NCBI GenBank assembly: GCA_011947345.1
Contig: JAAVTG010000401.1
Location: 1-33,714, forward strand
DNA from: Phytophthora quininea
Lineage: Eukaryota > Oomycota > Peronosporomycetes > Peronosporales > Peronosporaceae
Direction of reading: 5' to 3'
DNA length: 33,714 bases
The notes beneath the pieces are model-generated. The model saw only the letters and a list, made by a program, of their open reading frames with translations. It did not search any database and was not told where the DNA came from. This document shows, piece after piece, positions 20,843 through 30,040 of this stretch; the stretch's first letter is position 1; every line of letters starts with the position of its first letter. The position numbers and the translations under genes are program-made.

Positions 20843-22850
20843 TCATTTTCCTCGTTCCTTTTTGTTTTCGGTCATCGATCTCGTGCTCTGTCGACGGAAA
20901 AAATCGAGGTCTTTCGTCGGAGCTTGTAGCTGCTGAACCCGAGCTCGTCGTAACGCAGTATGCTCGTGCTGCATCGTTTCCACCGCACAAATGACATCCC
21001 AAATCTGCACACTATCGCTGACGGTCACATCTAGCGCCGAAAAGAATCGATTCACGTCGGACGAAGACAAGTTGAAGGCTTCAAGTGCGAGGTGGAATTG
21101 CTGTCTTGACACGATCAATGCACTGCGTGTTGCCAGCAACGACGGCGAGATATCTTCGCTTGGGTTTCTATTGTTGGTCGAGTTGACACTGAAACGTCTG
21201 GCTTCCTTCATCGAAGACGCTATTGGTGTATCCGAGTGGTGTTTCCTGTCGGTAGAGGTTACTGGTGTTGGCACAGAATTGTGAATGCAGCCACACGCGC
21301 TCATGTACTCTTCCATGGTCATTCTCTCAAAACTTGATCGCTTTAGTCGTCGCTCCACGTTGAGAAGAGCTTCACGACGTAATCTTGCGAAAACCTGCGC
21401 GAGTGGCGTTGTATGCAGCAGTCCTCGTGTAGATAGCTTGCGCAGAATCGCTTCTCGTTCACGTTGTCGCTTTTGACACTCAATCGTCACAACACTTTTG
21501 AAATCGGTGGCTGCAGAGACGCAATTCGACTCTGACGGTGTCGGAGGGCCCATACAGAACACTGTCGACTGCTTAAAGTACGTGATGCTGGCAGAATGAG
21601 GTCTCCTCGTAGCACCGGCTACTTTCGAGACCCTGTTCGAGTCGGGTGTAAGTAAATCTCCGGATTTTGGTCCTTGCGTCGTCGTTTGAAAGCCTAGAGC
21701 TGTACCAGCAGATTTCGGGCGAAATTTCGCCTTCTTCAATCGCTTTGGATGCGTTGAGGGTGCCGGCTCCAGACCGAGACGATATGCACGAGGATGTTCT
21801 TCGTTTTCAACTGGCAGTTCGTATCGCAATTGCGGGTCTTTCATGCGATCAATACGTGCTCGAATTTGTGTGTACTTGTCAACCACCTTGGTTAACAAAC
21901 TGCTTTGTCTTCCAGCACATCGCGCATCAATGGCAAAATATTCCTCAGCCTCATCAATATGATCAAACGAGTCAGCGCTTCGTATCGGGAATCGTTGCAG
22001 ACCGTCGAGGTCATAGGAATTCGTGTCAGGACTGCTATCATCTTCGACGTCTGGTGTGAATCGTTCAACTTGATACCGTCGTCGAGAGTTTGTTGAACTC
22101 GATGACTTGGTCAGTAAACCGACCGATGCTGGGCACCACGGTTTCTTCTTGATGGTGACATGGTGGTGGTGATCTCGGTGAATTCGTTTCCGCTCGCCTT
22201 CAACTTGGTTGTCGGCATCTTCTCTCGATTGCCAAACTAGGTTTGCTTGGATATCAGCCTTTTGCACAGGATAAGCAATCGCTGCAGAGTCTGACGTCAA
22301 TGTCGAAGAATTTGGGGTGTCAAGAACTCTCTCACGAGCGCCACTTCGAGGCTCAAATGTGCGCGCTACGCCAGCACGAGATCCCGTGTCTACATTATTT
22401 GAATACCCAAGCCGCCATTCCGGTTTTGTGTCATCTTGGATATTGTTCACCGACTTGTTTTGAAGCTTGGCAAACATTCGTTCCTCGGCGGTGAGTTTTA
22501 CGTGGCCTCGACAGTCTTTGGCCACTGTCGTGTGCAAGTCTCTCAGTTTCTGAATGTGATCCATAGGGGTCGATAGCAAAGGTGTTCGCGATGCTTGCAG
22601 TCGTTTAGCTCAGCTTCGTACTCGCTTAATTTCTTGTCATTCACCACTCGTTCATCATACTGCTGCGTCAGTCGAAGCAGGTCGCGTCGTATTCGAGCGT
22701 CGGACGGTTGAAGGCTGACACTTGGCAATCGTTTGCCTGATGGCGAGCTCACGTTGTAAAGCACCGCGCGACGTCGGCTTTCGAGATGAGCACGAGTTTG
22801 TGCTTTTGTTGACCGCCTGAAGCTTCTTCCGTATCAAGTGCCACCGTCAT
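20843..22850 (-). CDS. Uncharacterised protein with an EF-hand-like C-terminal region
   Basis: I do not recognise a named family. About 669 residues. The N terminus contains a short helix (HKLVLISKADVARVLYN) and a charged coiled-coil-like segment (RIRRDLLRLTQQYDERVV). The middle is low in structure with several basic Pro/Ser stretches such as FRPKSAGTALGF and RRPHSASITYF, a style seen in flagellar or cytoskeletal proteins. The last 120 residues contain helix-loop-helix segments (VSRQQFHLALEAFNLSSSDV, NRFFSALDVTVSDSVQIWDV) like degenerate EF-hands, without clear calcium-binding loops. Two missing bases are needed: near 22755-22770 and in the G4 run 22566-22569. Without repair only the 578-codon frame from 22579 is open. 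The start at 22850 is 50 nt downstream of a good core promoter. Confidence 0.7.
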
Positions 22851-22886
22851 TTTCTTAAGACGAGGTCGAATCAGCACCATAACGGA

Positions 22887-22904
22887 GCCAAGTTGTGAAT
22901 GAGG
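22887..22904 (-). promoter_or_regulatory. Inr+FPR core promoter of the EF-hand-like gene
   Basis: The minus strand reads CCTCATTCACAACTTGGC: Initiator TCATTCA with an FPR-like CAACTTGGC. The predicted start is 22900. The end of the Crypton lies only about 50 bp upstream of it. Confidence 0.6.
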
Positions 22905-22957
22905 GACAATGAAATAGCTCGACAAGAATAGTTGGTGATCATGATTGTTAGACGGAA

Positions 22958-22979
22958 TTTGCAGGACATTTGCAGGACA
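22958..22979. repeat. Tandem 11-bp repeat TTTGCAGGACA (x2) at the Crypton left end
   Basis: Two perfect head-to-tail copies occupy 22958-22968 and 22969-22979. The same core occurs in both orientations at the right end, so it is a candidate recombinase-binding site. Confidence 0.85.
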
Positions 22980-23040
22980 ATGGCAACGAGGGATTTTAAA
23001 CCAATCATAGCAACGTAAGTTTGAATTTGAACCAATCGCT

Positions 23041-24549
23041 TTAGTGCTGATTTTGCTTGCGTGCCCTGCGATGCAGAGCTACTACAGAGATCCAATTCAG
23101 TTGACCCCGACGCCGTTTGCGATTGTTTGCTGGAAGCTGGGGGACCGTGACGCTCTTCTCACAGGCCGTGAAGGTCTTTACAGCCTCTTCGACGGTCTGA
23201 TGAGCACGCCACCAGCCGGTACGCTTTGCTTTGTTCTCAATCATGCACATTAGATAACGTGCGTCACTAAGTCGCTTCTCTAAGTTCCTGTTTGGCATAT
23301 CGCGTCCGTCGAGAACTCGCAACGGAGGAATCTTCTTGCATGAATTACCACACTGCCATAACACCCACAGCATGGCAACCGAGCAATCAGGTAGCTCAAA
23401 ATCTGGTGGAACACGCCTGAATTTGCCTCCCCAAAAGAATGACGGAGTCATCCGTGCATTGTCAGCGTGTTGATGGCCAGAAGTTTGCGGAGCATTTGAG
23501 TTCAACTTCTCCACCAAAGCAGTCACTCCTGTGGACTCTAGACACCGTTGGAGGGCACTGTCGAGCCCGTCGAAAGTCACGACGCCGACACCAATTGCTC
23601 GCTGCTCAAGTTCTGCCATGATGTCACGCACGGCTGCGGTTCTGGTCGCATCTACGTGTTTGATAGTTTTCATTGCTACTTCTAGCAATGCTTTGACTTC
23701 TCGTAGAATGGCTACATGCGGCGGTGCTCCGGTGGGCTGTAGACAATTGCTAGTGTCATCAATCCCACACATCTTCGACGGCAAGTCTGCTATTAGTGTG
23801 GGGTGTTGGAACAAGGGCGATTCCAGCAACGGGTGCTTAACTGGGAGATGTGTTCGCAGATACAACGCGTGATATACTAACGAGGCCAGGCAAAATTCGC
23901 CGACGTAAGTTAACTGAGACGGTAATCCTGGAAATACACACGCAATAGCTTGTTCGACGGCAGCATCACGTTTGCCAAAGTGCGGGGTAAAACTGCAAAT
24001 TTGTGACTTCCAGGTGGCAAGCCAGACACGGTTCTCCCGAGATGCATATCACCTGCTGCTTCGTAGCGTAGATAAGTGTTCTGAACTCCTCCTAATAACC
24101 ACCCAGCTCTCGGGTGCACAGCGGTCGATGACGGACAAGCCGTAGAACCTGACGCACAGTAAGTAGCCGCTCCTTTTCGCATAGAATGAGTACCAAGCCC
24201 GTCTTGGTTTACTCCTCTCCTACGTAATTCAGCATTTGATTCATCTCTTTCTAACAATCGGTACAAGCACTTTCGGAATCGTTTATATTGATTACTGCCG
24301 GGAAACAAAAGATCACTTCCGTCAAAAGATGAAGTCGCTCAAAACATAGCGATGGCGAGAACTGCGCAAATTGCTGGGTTCAAAGGGTTTGCGTATATAT
24401 GGCGTGGGTCACGGGGTCTGCTACCTTCTTGATCACTTTTTGGTGTGCAAAATAAATACAAAGAGCGTCTCCACTCCACTCCATGTGCCCATGGTGAATC
24501 CCAAACGCATTAGCGGACTGACACATTAAATTCCAAGCAATAATCATAT
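23041..24549 (-). pseudogene. Crypton tyrosine recombinase, C-terminal part (downstream of the insertion)
   Basis: It continues the recombinase interrupted at 24550-27312. Seen in order: AWNLMCQSANAFGIHHGHMEW, IYFAHQK, RHIYANPLNPAICAVL, FPGSNQYKRFRKCLYRLL, then THSMRKGAATY with the catalytic His and Arg (HxxR), and NTYLRYEAAGD with the candidate nucleophile Tyr. The last 270 residues contain a GCR1_C-like segment (WGGKFRRVPPDFELPDCSVA) and a basic tail (NNRKRRRGQLNW). Two G4 runs (24413-24416 and 23984-23987) appear one base short. A true in-frame stop, TGA at 24339-24341, lies between AIAMF and ATSSFDG; one substitution would explain it. The place where Cryptons usually carry the first catalytic Arg (LMCR) reads LMCQ. 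The gene is therefore inactive. Confidence 0.82.
24546..24549. repeat. Target site duplication ATAT, left copy
   Basis: It flanks the inner element and matches 27313-27316. One copy is enough to restore the Crypton frame ARTYMIIAWNL. Confidence 0.8.
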
Positions 24550-24585
24550 GAGACGGCGTCATACAAAAACATACTAATCAACCAT
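24550..24585 (+). repeat. Left terminal inverted repeat of the nested transposon
   Basis: It pairs with 27277-27312 on the opposite strand, with five mismatches in 36 positions. Confidence 0.85.
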
Positions 24586-24963
24586 TAATTAAATCGCGAT
24601 CTGAGCACACCGTTGAAAAGCCCATTATCTTGACTTTCCATAGAGCCCTCAAACAGGAAAATCCATTCAGCCATTTCGGAGACATCGGCTGACCAAAATA
24701 GTATCTCGGTCTGGGAAGGCAAAGTTGATTTTTTTATTGGTGAGACTAGCCCCAAATCGCTCGAGGAATCCAGTGGTGGTATCCGTTTTAGCTAATTCGG
24801 GCTATAAATGCCCTGTTTTGCCGATTTCGTGTGGCCACTCCAGTGTAGCCAAGTGTAGTTTCTGAATTTTTCAGAAATTCATAAAGTCAGACAATAGAGG
24901 ATGTAAGTATCATATCGATTTACTGGTTAGATCGTATGGCAATCTGATGCATGGTGCCACAGC

Positions 24964-27149
24964 TTACGAGGAGGACGCCTTCTGCTTCTTCGCAGGGGCA
25001 TTGCTTGCACTTGACTCTGTCTCCTGTCTCCCGCGGCGGTCCTGGTTTTCCTTGGCAGCCACCGCCATAGCTGCACGGTGAGCTCGACGCGCCTGTTTCG
25101 CTGCTTTAGCATCTAGACCTTCCTGCACGCTCGGCTTCGCGTACAGAGGGTCATTGCGGAACTCTTCCGGGACGTACGGCCTGATGTTGTGGAACATGCT
25201 TTCGCTCTTCTCCACGTTCGGGGTTGAGGCGCCAACACCTCCACGTGGTCGCACATCATTTTGCTCACTTTCTCCTTGGTCGTCAGCACGCCGTCAATCT
25301 TACGCCGCAGGTTCTTCACGACAGCCTCGTCGTCGGGGTCCTTCCGGCATGACACCACCCCCATCTCGGCCTCATCCATGGAGAATATCTGAAACTGCTG
25401 TATCCCCTCTAAGCGCTTGTACAATTCAGTGAGCACCTCTTTGTACGTCTTAAATTGATCCGTGCCACGAGGATATGCACAGTCACCGAGTTGGATGCAG
25501 CATTCTTCACTGCATGCACGACATGCCCCACTGTGTAGCAGTCCACGCCACCTATGTACTTCCTTATGTGCCCAAATCCGCGGTCACATGAGTTCTTGGT
25601 GTGGCCCTTGACGAAAAACTTATAGTCGACGTGTTTTAGGCGACCCATGTCGACTTGGGCAAGCAGGAATTTGATGACGTAGTTGTTTTTGTTCTGGCCC
25701 GAACAATTGTCAGCATACACGGTCAACCGTGTCTTCCCTCCGCCAGCACCCTCGTCCTAAAAAAATGCTCCAGCATTGAGTTAATCTGGTCGCTCCCTTT
25801 GCCACTCACAGTCTCGTCATAGAGATAGTTCGTCTGAGCGCCGTCGTTCTCGTAGAAAATGCCAAAACAATTGACAGAAAGAGCGAGCAGAAGTACCACT
25901 GCGACGGCGTACTGGCAACGCTGGGGACGGTGGGATTCTGAGAGAAGTCCATGACAATGACTGCATGATCGTCGCTCACCGCTGCCTTGTCTTTCTTGTA
26001 CTCCCGTCTATATGTACAACGAAATGATACCAACATCCCCTGTTAAAGTTAGCAATACATCAAAATGATACTCATATCCCATACCGCATTCTGCGCGCCG
26101 ACTCCGTGTGTTTCCCTAGAGCCTCGGTCTTCTCAGCAGAAACGTCGTTGCGCATGTTGGCGTGGTAGATGGAGCAGATATCACGTTGCTTCTTGGCGAA
26201 CGAATGCGGATATTCGGGCAATGCAACGACAGCAGCTTCCTCACTGTTGATCGAGCTGGCTCCCGCACGCGAAGCCAAATCTGCTCCACAAATACGTTCA
26301 TCTCCTCGTACATGGCGTCCCAAGTGAAGTGTGCAGGCAGCAGTGTGTACAGCTCGCTGCTGTAATATCTCTTTACGACGCCTTCCTTTGTTTTCTGCAT
26401 GCGGACGCGGACTGGCACCACTTCCCCGACCTCTTCTGCAAATTCTTTAAACCACTTCACGAGCCAGACAAGATCCACGGCTGCTGCATTCTTGTTAAGC
26501 GAGTTCCCATGAGCCTTGACACCAACGTTGCCGTCACGAACATGCGCCTTGTACCGTTGAACCATCAGAGGCGTCACACCGTAGCACCGCGCGAACGTCG
26601 GTCGGCACACCTTGCCCAAAAACGGGAGGTAGTAGGCAAACTTATCGCGCAGCCTATATCCACGAGATCGATCAACTGGAACGGTCATCAACACGCCTAA
26701 CAGCGTGTATAGGCTGATGGACTTCTCCGCTTTCGTCATCGTAGACAGCGAGCACATCAACGACTCCACCTCCTTCGTCTTACCCTCCACACAGTGGTTA
26801 TCGCACGTGTCAGCTTGGAGAACTGTGACGACTTGCTCTTGCAGATCATTGTCCAACAAAAGATACTAATATCCTCCGTATCGTTGTCATCCGCATCCTC
26901 GCCTCCACTTTCAGCAGTCAAGGGTTCTTCGTCGTCACTGGATGCCTGCGAGTCAGGAGTAAAGTCTTCATCCCCGCTGTCGTCGAGCTCATCGCTGTCG
27001 ATACTGCTGTCGTCGTCCTCCAATTCTTCGCCACCGCTGCCAGCACCGCCACCAGCTTCAGCACGAACGACAGGTGCAGGGTCCTGCCCATGGAGGGGCG
27101 GTGAGGGGGCGTTTGGGCCAGCAGCAGCGTACGCAGCGAGATCCTCCAT
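24964..27149 (-). CDS. Transposase of the nested DNA transposon (DDE type, DUF7869/Sola-like), frame broken by single-base indels
   Basis: It cuts and joins the element's ends. Starting at 27149: a Pro/Ala-rich, then very acidic N terminus (DDDSSIDSDELDDSGDEDFT). Next comes a helical region (LLPAHFTWDAMYEEMNVFVEQ, CYGVTPLMVQRYKAHV), and SIYHANMRNDVSAE. The catalytic core has VIVMDFSQNP, then YADNCSGQNKNNY and GHTKNSCDRGFGHIRKY, giving three candidate acidic catalytic residues. The protein ends with a basic tail (APAKKQKASSS). A likely 45-bp intron (26040-26084, GTATGG to CAG, with TGCTAAC as branch site) fits. One-base deficits at about 26858-26861, 26262-26264, 26003-26005, 25869-25893, 25463-25475 and 25220-25223 break the frame. 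The junction near 25750-25805 is either another indel or a short intron. No clear substitution-type stop was seen, so it may be recent. Confidence 0.75.
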
Positions 27150-27276
27150 GGCACCGTTGGCAACGATACACCTCCCTCAAATTTTTGAAAAGTGAAAAGG
27201 GGCTCTAACTTAGCAATTCAGTTATGTACGAAAAACGGTTGGCCAACTTCAAACCCGTTTTTCTCGAAAAGTCCAT

Positions 27277-27312
27277 ATGGTTGATTAGTATCATTTGGTA
27301 TCCCGCCGTCTC
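27277..27312 (-). repeat. Right terminal inverted repeat of the nested transposon
   Basis: Reverse-complement partner of 24550-24585, with 31 of 36 positions identical. Confidence 0.85.
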
Positions 27313-27316
27313 ATAT
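27313..27316. repeat. Target site duplication ATAT, right copy
   Basis: Matches 24546-24549. Confidence 0.8.
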
Positions 27317-27899
27317 ATGTTCGAGCAAAAGCTATGTCGTTTGCCGAGCTCCTGAAAAGCTGCTCACACACAAAAACATACAGATCAAATGACAAAGGAT
27401 CCTTGCCCGTCTTAGCGCGAATTTCTCCTCGTGCTGCAGCAGTCGCTCTATCTCGTTTCAATCCTTTGAAATACTTTTGTAAACCTTTTTCCATTGTTGA
27501 CGGAATTTCAAGACCATAGTCACGATATAAATTGAAAAGTCCCGCTCGATGTGTGTTCAATGCTGAATAGCTTAAAGCAGTGCCATCAGACTTTTCCACC
27601 GTTAACAGCCAAGCTCCAAACACATCCATTTGCATGGCATCAAACCGAAGAGGGGAGCTGGCTACGTCACGATCGAGTAGAGGCTTTAGTCGTTTCCAAA
27701 GCTGCTTCAAAGATGCACCCGAAACATCGCCAAGACGATCAGCGAAGGCAGGAGACACGAGATTTGGCTTGTATAACACAATCCAGGCAATAAATCGACC
27801 GTAGGACTTCTGGTACACAGCACGAGAACTCGCGCTGACCGTGTTTCGCTGTATCTCCGTCACTTGCCTCGTCAAGTCTTCCCAGTCGACGGTCGCCAT
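27317..27899 (-). pseudogene. Crypton tyrosine recombinase, N-terminal part (upstream of the insertion)
   Basis: From ATG 27899 it reads MATVDWEDLTRQVTEIQ, then SSRAVYQKSYGRFIAWIVLY, a typical N-terminal, core-DNA-binding SAM-like domain of Crypton recombinases. It runs to EQLFRSSANDIAFARTYM, where the nested element interrupts it. In the present DNA the frame runs 8 codons into the inserted repeat before a stop at 27291. The codons on the two sides of the insertion join in frame when one ATAT copy is removed. No indels were seen in this half. Confidence 0.82.
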
Positions 27900-28049
27900 C
27901 GTTTCGTTCTGCAGTCAGAAATTGTCTTGATTTTTGTATGCCGAACTTGCAGGACTTTTGTCCAGCAAAAGTGGTTGAAATTGGTTGTTGCCTCGGCCCT
28001 ATAGTGAGCCCCTGTTTATTTTTGATTATGCTGCTTTCCATTTGGAATT

Positions 28050-28070
28050 TGCAGGACACTTTGTCCTGCA
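28050..28070. repeat. Perfect 9-bp inverted repeat near the Crypton right end
   Basis: TGCAGGACA, spacer CTT, then TGTCCTGCA. It carries the same core as the left-end repeats. A further copy is at 27948-27955 (TGCAGGAC), and the terminal copy is at 28093-28103. Confidence 0.85.
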
Positions 28071-28212
28071 GAAAGCGAACTGATGGGTATATTGTCCTGC
28101 AAATTCTGGAGAATGTTGCCTGCAGATCACTGATTCCAAGCAAAACACGCGACTCGATTATTGATAAACATTTTGTACTCGACGCTGGCTTTTATACTGG
28201 CTTCTGCCGCGT

Positions 28213-30040
28213 TTAAGCGGTGATAACGCGCGAGGCGCGGTCGTCGATCGCCTTTTGGGCGTTCAATCTGGCTTGCTTCATAGCGACAGCAAAAGCCGAA
28301 GCAGCCAATGCGGCGGTGGGGCTCCGCATGGTAGTGGTGGACCGAATGTCGTCTTCACCAACCGTGTCCTCCTTGGTCGAATTCACCGACAGAGCGGCGA
28401 CGTCAGTCTCCAGGTCCTCGAGCTGCATCTTGCCATTTCCAGTGGGACTGCGAACACGGTCTTTGTCTTCGCTCAGTGAACTGCTGCTGCTGCTAGTGCT
28501 TGCAGTCCAAGCAGGACTCTTGGGCGGTTTGTTGAAGTACGACTTGCCGCTGGGTGTGTACGACATGTCCGAATTCAACGACATGGCGAAAGTCGGCGTG
28601 TTGGCTTGGGCTGGACCCGCCCGGGCACTTCCCATCTCGTCCTCACTCTGGTGACGCTTCTCCAGCGCTCGCTCCACTGCGGGAATCACTTGACGCGCGT
28701 GCCGTTGGCGTTCGTTCCCGTCGCAAGCAGACTAGAAACCTCGACGACCCATTCCGTAGGGTTGGCACCAACCAAGTTCACGTAGATGGCAGGCCCGCCG
28801 CCGTACAGACGCTGGAACACATCCCAAACTTCGGGAGACAGCAGTTGGAAGTCAGCGTTCTCTCCAGCACTGGCGGGTTCGCCAGCAATCACTTCGTCCC
28901 GCACCAGACCGGGGCGGTCCACCAGCTTGCCGCGCGATAGCTCGAGCAGCGACAAGTTGTCGATCGGTCCAGGAGCTCGACCTATGCTGGCGAGGTCGTC
29001 TTCCGCAGCGGTGGGCGACTTAGCCGCAGCTTCACCGTCAAAACCGTAGTCCAAATTGCGGCTAGAACTCGACGCCTTCGACGTGAATGCCAACCAACTC
29101 CTCAGCCAGCGGCTCGAGATGACGAACATCTTCTTCTCTGCACTTCCACGGCGTCTCGACAACTTTCCAGCCGCCATGACTCGGTGCACTTCATTGAGTC
29201 GGTCTCTATATCTCGGGGTGGCTGTTGGTGCCGGCGTCGCCGCGCTCGTCGGCGACCGATTCTCTTCCGAGGCAGCGCTAGTCGCCGCCTCTCGTCGTCC
29301 GTGTCTCTTGCTCTGCACCGTTGGAGCTGCGTCGCCTTCCACCACCTTGACGCGTGTGTCTCCTGCGCGAGCCATCGCTTGCAGCAAGCTGCAGCAGGCA
29401 ACACAGGCGCGTCTCGGCGCCGAAAACTTGTCTGTGAGCGCCACCTGGTCCTGCGAGCACGCGCCGCAGACCAACTCGCCACACACGCGGCAGTGGTGAC
29501 GACGTCTCGACAGCTTGGTGAACATGGCGAAGCATACCTGGCAGCACTCGCTCTCGTCGTCTCCGCGCCAAGCCACGTCGTACTTGGCGCTCTGTCGCTG
29601 CTTTCGTCGGGTCCGACCGGCGTCCCCGGCGTCGAGCCGCTCGGAAGCGCGCGACCACGTCTGACTCATGCGCATTAAGGCACCGGACGGTCCTCTGCTG
29701 CGCGCCAACGTGTCTCGCGGGCCGTGGCTGGCTGCGAAGTCAGGCAGCTTGTTGTCCACATCGAAACGGTCGTCGAGTCCTCCGTCGTCCTCCGACCAGT
29801 CGTCGCACGACTGCAGCAGCGCCGAAGCGTCGCCGGCGTTCATAGCATTGGCGTAGTAGATGACGGTGGGGCGGCGCCGGTCCCTTGACAGAATGCGGCG
29901 GTGCGAGTGCCGCGGCGGGGCTGAGAGGCCGCCAACGTCTCGCTGGTCGACTTGTTCTTGCCCTGTAGACGACGGAAGAGCGACGGCGCCGGCTGGTCCC
30001 GCTCCACGCGGCTGCGGCGAGCAGCTCGGGGCGAGTTCAT
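28213..30040 (-). CDS. FYVE zinc finger and DUSP-like domain protein
   Basis: Expected to bind phosphatidylinositol 3-phosphate on endosomes. About 609 residues. A basic N terminus (MNSPRAARRSRVERDQPAPS) leads to a FYVE finger at about residues 150-215: CCQVCFAMFTKLSRRRHHCRV, CGELVCGACS and RRACVACC. The RRRHHCRVCG core holds the PI3P-binding basic patch. A Ser/Pro linker follows. Next is a DUSP-like domain (KMFVISSRWLRSWLAF, PGPIDNLSLLELSRGKL, LLSPEVWDVFQRLYGGGP), usually found in ubiquitin-specific proteases. The Ser-rich tail ends in a helix (AALAASAFAVAMKQARLNAQ). Two one-base deficits: the G4 run 29917-29920 (linking to ATG 30040) and about 28688-28700. Without the first, the frame begins at ATG 29843. 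No peptidase domain follows the DUSP. Adaptor role is inference. Confidence 0.85.

Larger units (their letters stand above)
24550..27312 (-). mobile_element. DDE DNA transposon (Sola-like) nested in the Crypton
   Basis: It is 2763 bp, with terminal inverted repeats that match at 31 of 36 positions. Both ends begin GAGACGGCG and share ATACTAATCAACCAT further in (left 24550-24585, right 27277-27312). It is flanked by 4-bp ATAT duplications. It encodes one transposase on the minus strand (24964-27149), leaving about 410 bp noncoding on the left and about 160 bp on the right. A 4-bp duplication and the transposase motifs fit the Sola superfamily. That assignment is inference from remembered family features and needs a profile search. 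Confidence 0.85.
22955..28106 (-). mobile_element. Crypton-type (tyrosine recombinase) DNA transposon, interrupted by a nested element
   Basis: Bounded by an exact 14-bp inverted repeat: GAATTTGCAGGACA at 22955-22968, and its reverse complement at 28093-28106. The element is about 5.15 kb, or about 2.4 kb without the inner insertion. It encodes, on the minus strand, a tyrosine recombinase split into 27317-27899 and 23041-24549. No target duplication was seen at the outer borders, as expected for Cryptons, which insert by recombination. The borders are inferred from the repeats and from where the neighbouring genes resume, so they could be off by a few bases. It sits between the promoter of the EF-hand-like gene and the 3' end of the FYVE gene. 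Confidence 0.8.

Noticed and set aside
25750..25803. Short intron in the nested transposase (GTGAGT to TTTAG, 54 bp)
   Set aside because: The splice signals are good, but the enclosed sequence itself reads as protein (SGKGSDQINSMLEHFF). An indel is at least as likely, so it was left undecided and not annotated.
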